From: Lates calcarifer | Lineage: Eukaryota > Chordata > Actinopteri > Centropomidae | Length of the DNA: 64,000 nucleotides | Direction: 5' to 3' | Assembly (NCBI RefSeq): GCF_001640805.2 | Contig: NC_066850.1 | Span: 18,883,431 to 18,947,430 of the forward strand | Part shown: piece after piece, positions 50,957-63,800 of the stretch | How the letters are laid out: every line of letters starts with the position of its first letter | Position numbering within the stretch: the stretch's first letter is position 1 | The notes under the pieces: generated by a model | Told to the model about the DNA's origin: nothing | What the model saw: the letters and a program-made list of their open reading frames with translations, nothing else | The model's database searches: none | Position numbers and translations under genes: made by a program

Positions 50957-50996
<40 letters not shown>
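50946..50996. repeat. C run and (CA)n microsatellite
   Basis: Nine C, then about 20 CA units, then cccc; near the right edge of the CpG-rich block. Confidence 0.95.
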
Positions 50997-51624
50997 CGGT
51001 AATCGGAAGAGTGAAGCGGTCGGGTTGATTGCCCAGTAAAAGGGGAGTGGAAACTCTTGGATGCTTTGCTTTGGTGATGAGCAGCGGGGACTCCGTGGTG
51101 GAGCCGGGGCTGAAGAGGCACGGGGAGAGCAGCCGGCCGAGCCGCTCTCTGAGTACAGCCAATTAACAGATCAACGCTGGAGCTAACCAGCCAGTTAGCT
51201 TCTGTTTCTGTAGGTTTTCCTCAGTAAACATTCAGGAGTTTAGTCTGAACAGAGTGTAGCAGGGGACGGCAGCTCTGATCCACTCCACCACCTCAGAGTG
51301 AGAGGGGTTTGAACTTTATTCATTTACAGCAGAGTACATGAAGTCAGACTGAGCTTTCATTAGTGTCCTGTGACAGTTCAGTGTGTTCACACACACTCAC
51401 ACACACCCACTGGTAAGAAAAAGACAACAGGATTTACAACTGAAATGAACTGTTGTGAAATCAGTGGAAAAGGTCTCTCAGCTTGTTCAAAGAAGCTCTG
51501 ACAGAACTGATCTGATCTGATGGTGTTTTTCTGTTTCAGACTGTCCGATATCTCTGAACTGGTTAATTCAAAGTTTCAGTGTTTGAGGAGAACTATAAAA
51601 GATAAGATAAAACTAAAAGAAACA

Positions 51625-51652
51625 CTGTGTGTGTGTGTGTGTGTGTGTGTGT
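51625..51652. repeat. (TG)n microsatellite
   Basis: About 14 uninterrupted TG units. Confidence 0.95.
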
Positions 51653-53503
51653 GGTGAAAGGAGGACAAAGGGGAGTGGGGGTGTGCCTGTCCTTAGGGAA
51701 TAGTAGGAGAATACTAATTCCAGCCTGGTGTGAAGCCACATTGCCCCCCCCCACACCCGTCCTCAGTGGCCCTACAAAGGCTCTCCACAGTCAGCCCAGC
51801 CTAAACAATACAGCCTGCACAGCTCCTCTCCTGTAGCCACGCCCCTTCAAACACAGAGAAGGTCAGGAGAAGAAAAGTGAGAGTGAAACTGTGGCTTTGT
51901 GTCTGTGGGGGCTGCTGGTTGCTCTCAGTAACACTTCAACAGGACTGTTAGTCTGCTGACCACTGACCAGCTACATCACTTCTTCTTCTTTGTCGCAGTC
52001 AGTCCATCGCTGTAGTTTACAGAGACCAGGAACAGTTCCTCAGTCGCGGCTGCTCAAACACACTCACATCAGCTCACCATGGTTTGAATAATACTTTAAA
52101 GTATTAAATATTCAATCATTATTTATTTTTGTTATTTTCTAAAATAATGCAATGAATATTGAGCTTTTCAAATAATAGTGAAATGACATCCACACCTGTT
52201 TTTTCTAATGACTGTGATTCAGTTAAATATAGGTCAGGTCAGAGATTTTAGTTAAGAGTCTCTGTCAAACGCTCGGTCCTCCTCTCTGAGGAATATGTTA
52301 ATCAGTCAGATCACCTCCTTTCAGCCTTTGTGTTTCTGTGAGCATTAAATGCAGCACAGCCGCTCTCCAGCTCACCTCTCTTTACTGCACAGGACATTTT
52401 CATTTTCATGGACTTAGACTGAAGCTAACGCAAGTGTGTGTTTCTCATGTTAGAGATGCGCTGTGTGTTTTACGTAGGCCTGGACTGAGAATTGTACACT
52501 AACTGTTACAGCACAGTGACAAGAAATCTACAGAGTTTACCAACAGAAAATACTTCTAGCCCTCTCATCACCATTTGAAAATGATTTACATTTTTGTGTG
52601 TGGCGTTGTTGGACAGTACTGTGCTTCAACTCTCAAATCTAGAGGTTTTTAGTGTGCAAAATGAGTTTTTACTTCATGTTGTTGTCTAATAGAAAATAGT
52701 GTTCACTTAAGTTTGAGAATATTTCAGTGAACTGGACTACATTTTTAGTCCAGTTAATTTGTTACATTTAATCTTCAGCGTGAACTGAAGAATTGGTGTG
52801 TTTTATTAATGAAGACTAAACAGGAGCTCGTGACTGCTGCTGTAATTTTTATGATGGGAAAAAAATCATTTTATTTGTTAATTTTCTCAGAACAATCTGC
52901 ACACTTTTTGAGTAAGCGTATTTAATCCCTTTTCCACTGTGGACCCACAGCATTGTCACAGTCCTGTGAGAACAGTGCAGGGCTGTGGGACAGAGATCTG
53001 GAAACCCATGGCCCTTCACGGACCAGGCTCTGAGATCCACAGATGTTTTTGTTGACATGAGTGACAATGGCTGACATTTATTTTCACTGATTGAAAACAG
53101 GTTCTGATACCTGAAGCAGTCCAGGTTCAAATATGTTTTTTTTTTCTTCTTTCTTTTCTTTATTTTATTTAGAAAGATATTAATGCTCCAGTGTGTGAGG
53201 GTCACTTTCATTTCAGTAGTGTAATTTTGAGTTGTTGTTAAATATATGAATACTGCACTGCTGCTGCTCAAAGATTAAGAAACAGAATGAAAACATGTGA
53301 ACAGTTTTTTCTTCTTTAACAGTTCAGCCGCAGTGTTTCATTAAACAGTGTCTGAAATGTTAGAATGTCTTTGTGTGTATTTAACCATGAGGCCGTCTCC
53401 ATTGAGAAACCGCCTGCCTCCTCTTCAGTCAGCATGTAGCGTGCTGTATTGGCTGGGTGTTTAAAGCTTCTCTCTCTAAAGCTTCTCTCTGTGCTTCTCA
53501 CAG

Positions 53504-53717
53504 GTATACAAATGCTCTCCGTCCAGCCGGACACCAAGCCAAAAGGCTGTGCCGGCTGCAACCGGAAGATCAAGGACCGCTACCTGCTGAAGGCCCTCGA
53601 TAAGTACTGGCACGAGGACTGCCTCAAGTGTGCCTGCTGTGACTGCAGGCTGGGCGAGGTGGGGTCCACGCTCTACACCAAAGCCAACCTCATCCTGTGC
53701 CGGAGAGACTACCTACG
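53504..53717 (+). CDS. LMO3: LMO3 exon with main start codon and first LIM domain
   Basis: A pyrimidine tract and cag end at 53503, then comes gtatacaa and ATG at 53512. The reading [19 protein letters not shown] continues through a complete LIM zinc-binding domain: CxxC, then 17 residues, His-x2-Cys, then CxxC and C...C-x2-D. It ends at ...RRDYLR with the last codon split by the donor gtaaga at 53718. The PDTKPKG start distinguishes LMO3 from LMO1, which has a different lead-in but a nearly identical LIM domain. LMO3 is a nuclear adaptor that binds LDB1 and bHLH/GATA-type factors through its two LIM domains and does not bind DNA itself. About 69 of the usual roughly 145 residues are here. 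The second LIM domain must lie beyond 64000, since nothing like it appears downstream. Confidence 0.95.
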
Positions 53718-54249
53718 GTAAGACAGACGGACGATATTCTCACTGTGTCTGCGTTACGTTCAATAAACACGGCGTAGCATCCAGAAAACATAGAGTCTGC
53801 TCACAGAGAGTGAACCCACTGAAATCCACTTACACACATTTACACTTCCAGTTGAATTCCTGTATTTTGGTGGAGTGGAGCACAGCCATAATTTTATTTC
53901 CTCTGGGGTTTGGTCTGTGACCTGTTTTAAGGTCCAGTGATAAGACAGTGGCAGATTTCACATGTAAATTATCCCATGGATTTTTTTTTACTATTTCCAA
54001 TTTTTAAATTAGTTAAATTTATGTGTCATTTTTATCTATTAAATGTATTATTTAAATTATTAGTAAATATCACTATACTTAATAATAACATAATTAATAG
54101 TAATTAGATTTATGTGTCCATGTTTCCACAAATTTTAATTTTGCTTTTGCCTCGGTTATCTGCCTGGTGAAGTCTCTGATTAGCTTCAGATCTGGTTGTT
54201 GTGGCATCTTTTTTTTCAGGATAACTAGGTTTGTTTGACAAATGAAGAG

Positions 54250-54250
<1 letters not shown>

Positions 54251-54301
<51 letters not shown>
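54251..54301. repeat. (TG)n microsatellite
   Basis: About 24 TG units ending in cgcg, in the LMO3 intron. Confidence 0.95.
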
Positions 54302-54302
<1 letters not shown>

Positions 54303-55136
54303 TGGATAGTTGCAGTGAAGATCTGATTTAAAATAAGACAGCAACTGACAGAGGAGCAATCCAACTAAAACCTGTGAGATTTTTAGTGAAAGTGAAGCAT
54401 CTTAATTTACAGTGGGTGGAATAGCAGTGTTTCATTGGGACTCATTAATTCATGTTTATATACTCTGTTGTTATCTTTTCAATTATTTAAAATTGCATTT
54501 ATTATTTGAATTATTAAGTAAATATCATGAAGCAGTGTCATGTAGTGTTCTGATGCTGACGTGTTAGACTCTGTGGCCTACCTACACTCAGGTATATGTA
54601 TTCGATGGATCAGAGTCCAATCTCCTGCTTTTTCTGTAAAGCAGAACGTACATTTTCAACAGAAGTTAAGATCCTTTTTATCAGCAGGAGTCCAATTATC
54701 AGTGTCAATATCAGTTAACACACATAGTAAGATTGCAAATGGTCATTTTTAACAAACCCAAATCTGGTTTTTGCATCAGTAACAAACTCTGCACGAGTTC
54801 AGTTTATACGGTGGCATTTAAAAACCAGTCAGTGATAAAGACAGCAGATACATGAATCAACAAAATGTTGTTTTAGACAGGTGTCGTATGTCATTAAAGA
54901 GCATACAACACCCATTGACAGATGATTTGAAAATATTGTAAAGAATTTTTTAATGTGACATTAGTTTCGGTTTACTATGGTGGTGCTTGTGTGAGTGGTG
55001 CTGAGGCAGAGGCAGCTACTAGCTTCAGCCCTGTACAGTAGAAATGAATGACACAGGGAAAGCTTTCTATACCAACAACATAATTTACCAAAGACAAGAT
55101 TGTAGATAATCAAAGCCATCTTTTTCAACATTACAT

Positions 55137-55138
<2 letters not shown>

Positions 55139-55180
<42 letters not shown>
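55139..55180. repeat. Compound (TA)n(TG)n microsatellite
   Basis: About 14 TA units pass into about seven TG units, in the LMO3 intron. Confidence 0.95.
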
Positions 55181-55496
55181 ACAAAATGTGAAAAAATGCA
55201 AAATGTCAGATTTATAATTTCATGTTGCATTTTTACACTGATGACAGCGGCTTTACGTCTCACATGAATCATGTATGCCAGCCTGTGTGTGTGTGTGCTG
55301 TTTGTCTGATGGAGGCCTGGTACAGAAGACCACTGTTAGCTGCTGTAGACTAACACTCGGCCTGCACACTAACACAAGCTGAGTCGGCTGTCAACTGCAG
55401 GTGGAGACGCTCTTTATCACCGAGGAAAGTTTGTTTCCCTCGACTCGTTTATGCGTCTTTCTGTTTTCTACATTTACATGTAACTGAAAAAAATAC

Positions 55497-55650
55497 GATG
55501 TGGCGGCAGCGGCGGCTGTAGTTCAGGTGGTGGCACAGGTCATTCATTGATTGAAAGGTTGATAATTTGATACCTGATACCAAATTGCTCCCAATGTGTG
55601 TGTGTGTGTGTATGTGTGAGTGTGAGTGTGAGCAAAGTGTTTCCCAAAAA
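55497..55650 (+). repeat. tRNA-derived SINE, head plus start of body
   Basis: The sequence ggcggctgtagttcaggtgg fits an RNA polymerase III A-box region, and ggttgataatttgatacctg is a decayed B-box region. They are followed by the body phrase accaaattgctcccaatgtg and a TG-rich tail. The same SINE family supplies the body at 38783-38960. It lies inside the long LMO3 intron. Confidence 0.65.
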
Positions 55651-57513
55651 TCCACAGTCAGTGGGAAACAGAGAATAGAAGCCGTGATGTGTCAGAGTTA
55701 CAGAGCTGTCAACAAAGAGGTCCCAGCCTCTGTTGGAACTGACAGGTGCTCTCTCTGTAGGAAGCCGACAATAATGCTATGGAGCTATGCTTACTGTCCT
55801 TCCTTTAGTGGTTTATTATAATGTTTGTATAATGTCCTATAATATTTGAGTGTGATCATTGTGTCAGTGTGAATATGAATCTCTCTATCAGTCAACAAGA
55901 AATGTTTCATGTTTATATTTTAACTTCTTATTAATGGATCTGAAATCTGACATGAAACTTCCTTGTCAGCAGTAAAGTAGGGAAACGCAGAGCATCATTT
56001 CTTTGTCCTAACCTAAGCCCAGATCCAAATTTTTCATGTAGAAAGTCCTTCATCCTTCTTTTTGGTCTACACAGATCAAATATAAACTTGTTGTAGGGTT
56101 AGAGTTAGGAGAAATGACTGAGTCTCTTTCAGTAATGAAACTGTGTGTGTGAGCTGTTTTTGAAGATGTAGTAGGAACCAGTGGACTTACTAAGAGACAG
56201 TTAAACACATTATTGGTTTGTTTCTTTTCATGACATTTGTTGGCAATAAGGCCGTACAGAATGGCACCAGACCTCAGTACATTTCCTGGATATTTAGTAT
56301 CTCAGTGTGATGTGTCCACACCTCCATCCACATCCAGGACCCAGTTTGTCAGGTCTTTCTCATTGGGCAGCACAATTAATCAAATATTAATCTCAGTCAC
56401 AGTTTTGTCTTCCCAAAATCAAATGAAGATGATCTTCTGTGAAACTGATGCTTAAAATGCTCCGCTCATAGAAAACTCTGCTGCATATCAAACCAAGTAC
56501 AGCCACCAACAGTGCAGCTGCAGCGATTCACAGAGCAACAAAAATAAAATGTCTTGAGCGAATGGAAAGGAGCTTGTCTCTCAAAGTGGATCATCATTCA
56601 GAGTATTTTGGATTTAGGGTGAGTGATGTGACTGAGACTCATGTCTGCACCAAAGCAACACAGCTAACCTGTTCAGCCTGAAAAACCACCACAACCTGCA
56701 GTAAGATGAATGAATGACGGCTGACGTCGCTAATGTTAGCTCACTGAACCCCTGTCAGACAACAACAGGAACCCTTTACAGCAGCTCTGTTGTTTTGATT
56801 TTGGTACAATTTGATTCATATTTTGCTTCTAGATGACCTGTGAATGAGGACCAGTCTGATGTTGATGCAGATAGTTGTACATTAGCAGGAGTGTAACACA
56901 ACCTGGGGCTAAAAACAGTGCTCGGTTTATTTAAATGTAATGTAATGTGTGAAATGATTCAGTCCCTAAAATCAATGAATAATGACAAAAATAATCCTGA
57001 TGATCAGTTTGGCCTTGATAGTGCAGCCTTCTCTCTTGGCAGAGCTTCAGGATGTCATCAGTGAATCAGCTGATGTGGACGTTGTGTGTCTAGCACCAAC
57101 ACGTACAGAAGCAGTGAGGCCAGGCCAGCGTCTCTGAACAGGCATGTGGCCTATAGGAGAAACCAATTCCAACACGTTATTGTTTCATCTTCAAAGCTGA
57201 AGGTGATTGAATTGACTGTTATGTGTGGCCTGTCAGTGAATGCACCCTGACGTCTCCTCACTGCTGCCTAATGGACAGCAAATGTATCAAACCAGAGCAA
57301 TCCACATCGGCTCTGCAGAGTAACAAAGAACGCCTGGCTCCATCACTCAGGCAATCAGCTGCTGCAACATCACAAAGCAATGCTGTTTAGACGCACGCAT
57401 GCACACTGCCATACTAAAAAGATGACCGCTAGTACATTATTCCTCCTCATGTTTATCTCAGTCTGTCAGCCCAGGTTAGTTAGAGAGGAAGAAATGATGA
57501 CTTCACATTTCAT

Positions 57514-57555
57514 CCCCCCCCCCCCCCCCCCCCTACACACACACACACACCCCAT
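57514..57555. repeat. C run and (AC)n repeat
   Basis: About 20 C followed by tacacacac units and further C-rich sequence. Long homopolymers like this are prone to length error in assemblies. Confidence 0.95.
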
Positions 57556-59344
57556 ACCCACCCACCATTCCCACCTGCCACCCTCCGTCCCCAAGCCCCT
57601 TCTCCAAACCAATCCTAGCAACGGGGTGGCATGTTATTAAGCCTGGCATAATCAGGGCTAACTGAATCCTTCAGGGGTCTACAGCCATGAGCTGAAACAT
57701 AATAATCCTCACAACACATGAACAAAAGAGTGAGGAAAAAAACACAGGGAGAAAAACTTCAGGCTTAAACTGTGATCAAATGTGATGTACAGAGAGGCCT
57801 TTGTGTGTGTATGTGTGTGTGTAACCAAGCTGTCCCCTCATAAACCTGCAACCACAAACATAATTACAGGTATTATCTACTGGATTTTGATTTGTGCTTT
57901 GCTCTCTCTGAATATGGAGAAATTCAGCAACAACATTCTATCAACAAATGATCCCTTTGAAACCAAAGCTTCCACTGATGATACTGGTAATGGTGCGACG
58001 CCACTGTTTATGCTGATGTTTGATTTTCACAGTACAGAGCGATAATGTTTGAAAGCCCAGAGGAGGGAGGAGAGCGGGCAGACTGACACATTTAAGTTAA
58101 AAAACGCTGAGAAAATGAAGACTGCGGCACGGCTGGCCTGCTGAGTGCCACTGCACACACACCACCGCCGCTGCACTGCTCCAAGGCCAGCCTAAAGAAA
58201 GCTGACTGGGCATCAGTTAATGAAAAACTGTAAATTCCAGACATCCATTTTAAAGACAGCACCAGGAGAACACTTATTTATTTATCTATCTATTCATTCA
58301 TTTTTTTAAATCCAACTTCAATTTTCCTCTACAGTGGTTTTACTAAGATTGTAAATGCAAGCAAACTCACAGAGCTGTCAACACGGCTGGATTTATTAAC
58401 GGAGAGCTGGCTATCAGTGAGAGATAACCAACATGTAGAGCATGGTTCACTGTAATAACTTACATTTTTCTCCTTTTCCAGAATCAACTCTGTAGTCCAC
58501 AGCCACCTTGTATAACCATACTGTATATGGAAATGTAAATGAAAACTGTATCTTTTTTCATCTCACATTGGGCTTATGAAGCATTGTCAGTTTGTGTGTC
58601 GGCATCAGGCGTGAATGTGACATCAAGTCAAGCTTTATCTCCAAGGAGCGGCAAGAAGTGAAGAGAAAAGGCTCAGTCTGCCTGAAACTCATCTATTTTC
58701 CTCACAAATCTCATTTAGATACATTCCTCCTCATGAACACACGTCAGACCTTTAATACAAGAAAACTGTTCAGCATGTGATTACTCACAAAGTAGTCAAA
58801 TATAGTTCTCTAATCTCAGACACAGTCACATGGAGTGCTGAAGGCCTTGATCCAGATTCTGAATTATTCACCATTTCACATTCACTCTGCTGATCCAGAG
58901 CTCCATACACACATTTTTTGTTAGTTTGTTAGATTTTTGTTTGTTTGTTTGTCTGCTTTGTGGCAACATTCATCTCAGTCACTTTATTTTATTTTATTTT
59001 ATTGATACTGTCCAGTTTGTGCTTAATCATTCCAAACAGCCAATGGGCCACATGTCTGACTGTAGCTAGCTAACAGCAGACTGTGCATGTGAATGTGTAG
59101 CTGCTCAGTCATTCAGAGTTTAAAAAAAAAAAGCCTCAAAAAAAGTCAAAAGCCTCAAGATAAGCAGAAACATTTTTTCTAAAGTTGAAACACTGTGAAT
59201 GCGTGTGGATGAAACTTTGTCTCAGTTTGTGCCCTGTATCTTTACATTGGCCTTACACGTACCATCTCTAAGATTAGTTTCATGTTCAGTCCTTTAAAGT
59301 GATACAGTATCAGACACTCTGTGGACGTAACAGATGGCTGAAAG

Positions 59345-60040
59345 TTTTTACAGTATGAATGGGAAAAACTCGTATCACAATATGATTTTTCATATCAGTC
59401 AATATAGATATATATAACGATATAAATCAAATCACTATTTCTGTCGAACTTTTATTTATATTATAAATTAGCAAAATTTGAGCTGAGCAGAGAGAGAAAG
59501 ATGAGACAAAGAGAGAAAATGGTAGAATGAAGGAGCAAACATTAAGTCAGATTTGTATTTATATTTTGTGTTTTCTACTGGGACAAATCCCAGAGAGTTT
59601 TTATCAGCTGTGTCTGTCTCTACCGGCTCTCTAAGTGCCTGTCAATCCTCTGTTATTCGGGGCTGTGTCTGTTGGGGCATCTTCCTCTGTAGCGCTGTCG
59701 CTCGAGTTTTCGTTAACATTTTCTTTCTGTATTTTCTCTTTTATCTAGCTCCTAATCCTGACATACAGCTGTGCACGGCTGCAGTACCCAAAACATTAGC
59801 ACATGTGCTTACTCCTGTGCTCTGTGCTGTGTGTGTCAACCTTACTTGACATGGCTGTAACTCTGTTCCAGCCACATGATTGGTTTGGCGCGGTGCTATT
59901 CTCATTATCCTTGGCTTTTCCTGTTGTCTGTCAGTGATGGAATGAGTTCCATCGATGTTGTATCAACCATGTCTTATATGTCTATCGAGGAAAAATTATA
60001 TTGCGGTATATATTGTTATCATTTTATTGCCCAGCCTTGG
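59345..60040 (-). mobile_element. hAT-like non-autonomous element
   Basis: Its right end, read on the - strand, is ccaaggctgggcaataaaat followed by gataacaatatataccgcaa. This is the familiar ggctgggcaatat-type terminus of fish hAT elements. The left end (atcacaatatgatttttcat) is a decayed complementary version. The interior has no transposase-like frame. It is in the LMO3 intron. Confidence 0.5.
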
Positions 60041-60065
60041 TGAATACATATGAAAATGTCTATAG

Positions 60066-60800
60066 TAGGGATGTGCATTAATAATCAATTAGTCAATTAA
60101 TCATCACGGTAAAGATAGTCAACATTTTTTTTTAAGAGTTAAGAGTTTAAGAGCTAATTTTTATCTGACCAACTTTTTATCGGGTGGAGGTGGGAGGCAA
60201 TTTACGTCTTACTTCATAGAGACATGGAACTAATGTTTATGGTTCTGTTTCTGCCGAGTGCTGCATCTCCGCTGCTTCTTGTTCTGTACGGTGCAAGCAA
60301 AAAGCCTGGAAGAGATGGGGGCGGTTGCTTAATGGTTATTGTTTTAGTAGTTTCATGTTCAAAATCTGTTTAATAAGGGCCTGCAGGTAACAGCTGCTGC
60401 TAACATTAGCTCACATTGTTTCTAGATGCTCAGCTTGTTTTTAGGTTACGATACCTTCAGTGTTCATCAAGAGGTTTTTTACAGTGATCGTGTAGATAAT
60501 GCAATATGAAGCACTGAGCAGAAGGAAGGACAGTGTTAATCTATCATTGTTGGAGCCACTTGTATTTGACATGAATTCAAACTTAACACAGCTACTGCAT
60601 CAAACATTACAGTTTTTACAGCCTCCTTTCAGGCCTACAGGAATGAGTGCTGCTGATGCAGCCTTAATGAAACTGATGTCAGAGCAGCTCCACATGTCAG
60701 AGCAGCTCTACACGTCAATAGTGACTGGTTATGAAAAACCAGATCTCAGCCCAGTGACAGTGACAGAAGAAGCAGCTGAGCAGCAGTCAGTGTCCAACTG
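60066..60800. mobile_element. hAT-like end followed by a 100-codon open frame of unknown nature
   Basis: Sequence agggatgtgcattaataatc with attaatc units resembles a hAT terminus. From 60499 to 60801 (+) an open frame reads MQYEALSRRKDSVNLSLLEP..., with a tandem 6-residue repeat HMSEQL/YTS... produced by an 18-bp duplication (60676-60693 and 60694-60711). I do not recognise the protein. It may be the remnant of a transposon-encoded DNA-binding or myb-like protein, or chance. A reverse transcriptase or transposase core is not visible. Confidence 0.35.
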
Positions 60801-63800
60801 AACAATGAAGTGGTAATTAAGTGACCATTTAGTGGGAATATGAGACTAAAGATTTAGTTGTACCCAAATAAAATATGGCCTCATTCCACAGGGCAGACTG
60901 GACTCCCAGCTAGATCAGTCATTATTGAGGCAGTGAAGGATGGCAAACAACTCCACAAAAACCTGAAAGCCAGTGATTTCCACTAAAGAAACCCTGCTCA
61001 CTTGATGATGGCCATGCTCCTGGGAGATGTGCAGGAGGCTGAGTATAGTTTGTCATAGCTCTCTCCTCCTGATTCTCTGCAGGCTGAAAGATTCGGGGCA
61101 GCTTCTTTTTCTCTAATGACTTCCACAGATGTTCAGCTCTTCTCCCATCTAACACTGAAGGGCACAGGGACATCGCCAGCCAGACCGCCGGTCACCAACA
61201 CGTCTCTTCCTGCAGTGTAGGGAATGCTTACAGAGTAGAACCACAGTGTCTTTACATCTTTTGACCAACACTTCACATTATTACTGACCTGAAACTTGTG
61301 GCTGTGTTTCAAGTCTCATGTTTTTGTCCTGTACTTAGAGCTTGTCTGCTCTCCCTAGGATTAATATTTGTTTTGGATGGTGATACAGTGACGGAGGTAT
61401 ATGGGCAGTTTATCCCACTTTAGTGTAGGAAACTGGAGTTCACGTCCTGTCACTTATAACCAAGCCTTTTACTGCCTAACCATAACCATACCAAGATGCA
61501 TGGCAAGCATAATATAATTCTGCTGGCCATGGCCAGCATCTTTACCCTTAACCCAGCCCCAGTGTGGGCCTGTCATCATTCAGGTTATAGAGGTAACCAT
61601 TGCTGATATTTGAAAAACCCAAAAGGTCATTTAAAAACACTTAGCACTGTTCTGGAGGTATCTCCAGAAACCTTAAACACTCCTCTCTTCTTGGTGATAA
61701 TAAGTGGTAAATATTTGTAAATGTCATCAGTGGTTAATTATCTTATGGAGACCAGTGGTCACCTGTGTGACCTGAATACATAAGAGCTACAAACTCATAA
61801 CCATACTGTCACTGTCACTGCAGAAAAATGTAGTGTAGGTTAAGTTTTAAATTGGGTCCTGCATTACCCCAAAATGATAATGTAACTTCAGTCCAAGTCT
61901 CTACAAAGTTAATCCGTATACTGTGTGAAAGGTCCAAACTGAGACAAGGAAACAAAAAATAGGAGCGCACCAGCGGCAGGTGTAGTGGGCCTCACAGTTA
62001 AGGTTGTGGAAGAGTCTGGTTAGGTTTGTTTTGCTTGGGTTAAAAGAAGTATGGGGGTTAAAGGTTAAAGGACCTTTGTTGTCATGGATACGATAATAAA
62101 CAGGGTTAAGGTTGTCAGACAGTGGTGGAGAAAAGAAACTATGTTAGCTTTCAGTTTCTCACAGAAAAGGAACAGTGGTCAGGTCCTGTGTTTGGTCGAC
62201 TTGTCCGTACACTGACCGTCCGTAAGCAGACTCTGTAGCATTATATCTTACGTCACTTTATATCCTCTTTTGCTCCCATCATAGTTGTCTCAGCCACTAG
62301 AGGTCGCCTAACAATAAAAATCTAACTATGGGCTTGTCTCCTCAGAGACAAGCTAACTTATATCTTATCTAGAATGAAGATGTTTGATTCAAACTGTGTG
62401 GAAAATAACCATTGCCTGAGAAACCAAGACTGGAACAGCAGCAACAGGTGAAAACTGTAAATCAAGATCGTTCAGTCAGCTAAATTAAAGCTGGCTGGGA
62501 GATCTGTTTAGCTCCTCTTCACTCTCCTGTTTAATGCGGTAAGGTCAACTTCAGCAAGTGTCTGACACCAAACATAATGTTTCTCTCTCTCTCCCCTGTC
62601 TGTACCCATCTATAGTTGTTTCTTTTTTTCTTATTTGGAGGAGGAAGAGGAGGATTTTGTGTTTTTGAAGGATGTGGTTTTCTAAAAGGTTAGAGTGCCA
62701 ACTGTGCCAGTGAATGCCATCATCATTACTTACTCTGTCCTTGTGCTGGGCCACATTTTTGTTTTTCTTTGGTGTGACCACAGCAGAACTGTGCTCTGTT
62801 TATGGCTAAAAGTCAAGTTAGTCTGACACATCCCTCTCCTCTACCCACCTCAATATCATTAATTCTATTAAATGGCAAATACATCTCTGAAGGTTATGTT
62901 AGGATGTAGACATTTAACGCAAAGATTCCTCTGAGGACAAAATGTTTTCTGAGGCCTCAAAAAGAAGCAGCCTTGATGTGTTTGAACCCCTTGAGCACTT
63001 GAGGGGGAGAATTTTCCTGTATTGCATTGGTTCATTCAGGCGCCAGATTGAATCCAGTCTCCGCTGCTTGTTATTACAATAGAGCACTCAGCATGCACAA
63101 AGGGGCTCTCCTGCTCAAGCTTTTAATGGGACCTCTAGGTGGAGAATGCAGCACTCAGTTTGTCAGCCTTGCCACTTTACCTTCCTTTTCCTTCATCTCT
63201 CCACACACACAAACACACACATACACACTGCCTCTCCATCTCCCTCTTAAGTCTCAACCCTATTGGCCTTCTTTGATGCTGCTAATCAGACTCTCCATCA
63301 CTTTAGAGGAGATAGATGATTACCTGATTCTAATTACATACAAGGGGGAAACTTTGTTTGATGTCTTTTGTGTGTTGGCTCTCTGGCTTCCTATAGCTTT
63401 CACCCTGCCGCACACACATCCCTCTCCTCTACCCACCTCAACCCTCTTCCCTCTCTCCCCGGAGATTCTTCTGTATGAGGCTGGATATACACACAGTGGT
63501 GAGGCAGCCTCAGTGCTACAAGGTGAACTATTCCCTGGCACGTGTTATTATTAATAACTGCCAGAGAGAGGGGTCACCTAAGACTACTCCTTGAAAAGAA
63601 CCCCGGGCGAAGCAAGTAGGCCACAACCGGCTGTGTTGTAAAACAATACCCCCTTCCCTGTGAGGAGACATGCTGCTTAGAGCAAGAATAATTCATGGGG
63701 AGGAGAGAGGAGAGCCACATAGCTACAGTCTCTGGATGTGAAAAATTAAGATGTCACCACTTGGTGTTTTAAGCATACCTTTACCACTGAGCTGAAGGTA

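Noticed and set aside
63027..63554. 175-codon forward open frame near the right edge
   Set aside because: It passes through a CA-rich repeat giving His/Thr runs, has no recognisable domain, and sits in the LMO3 intron.
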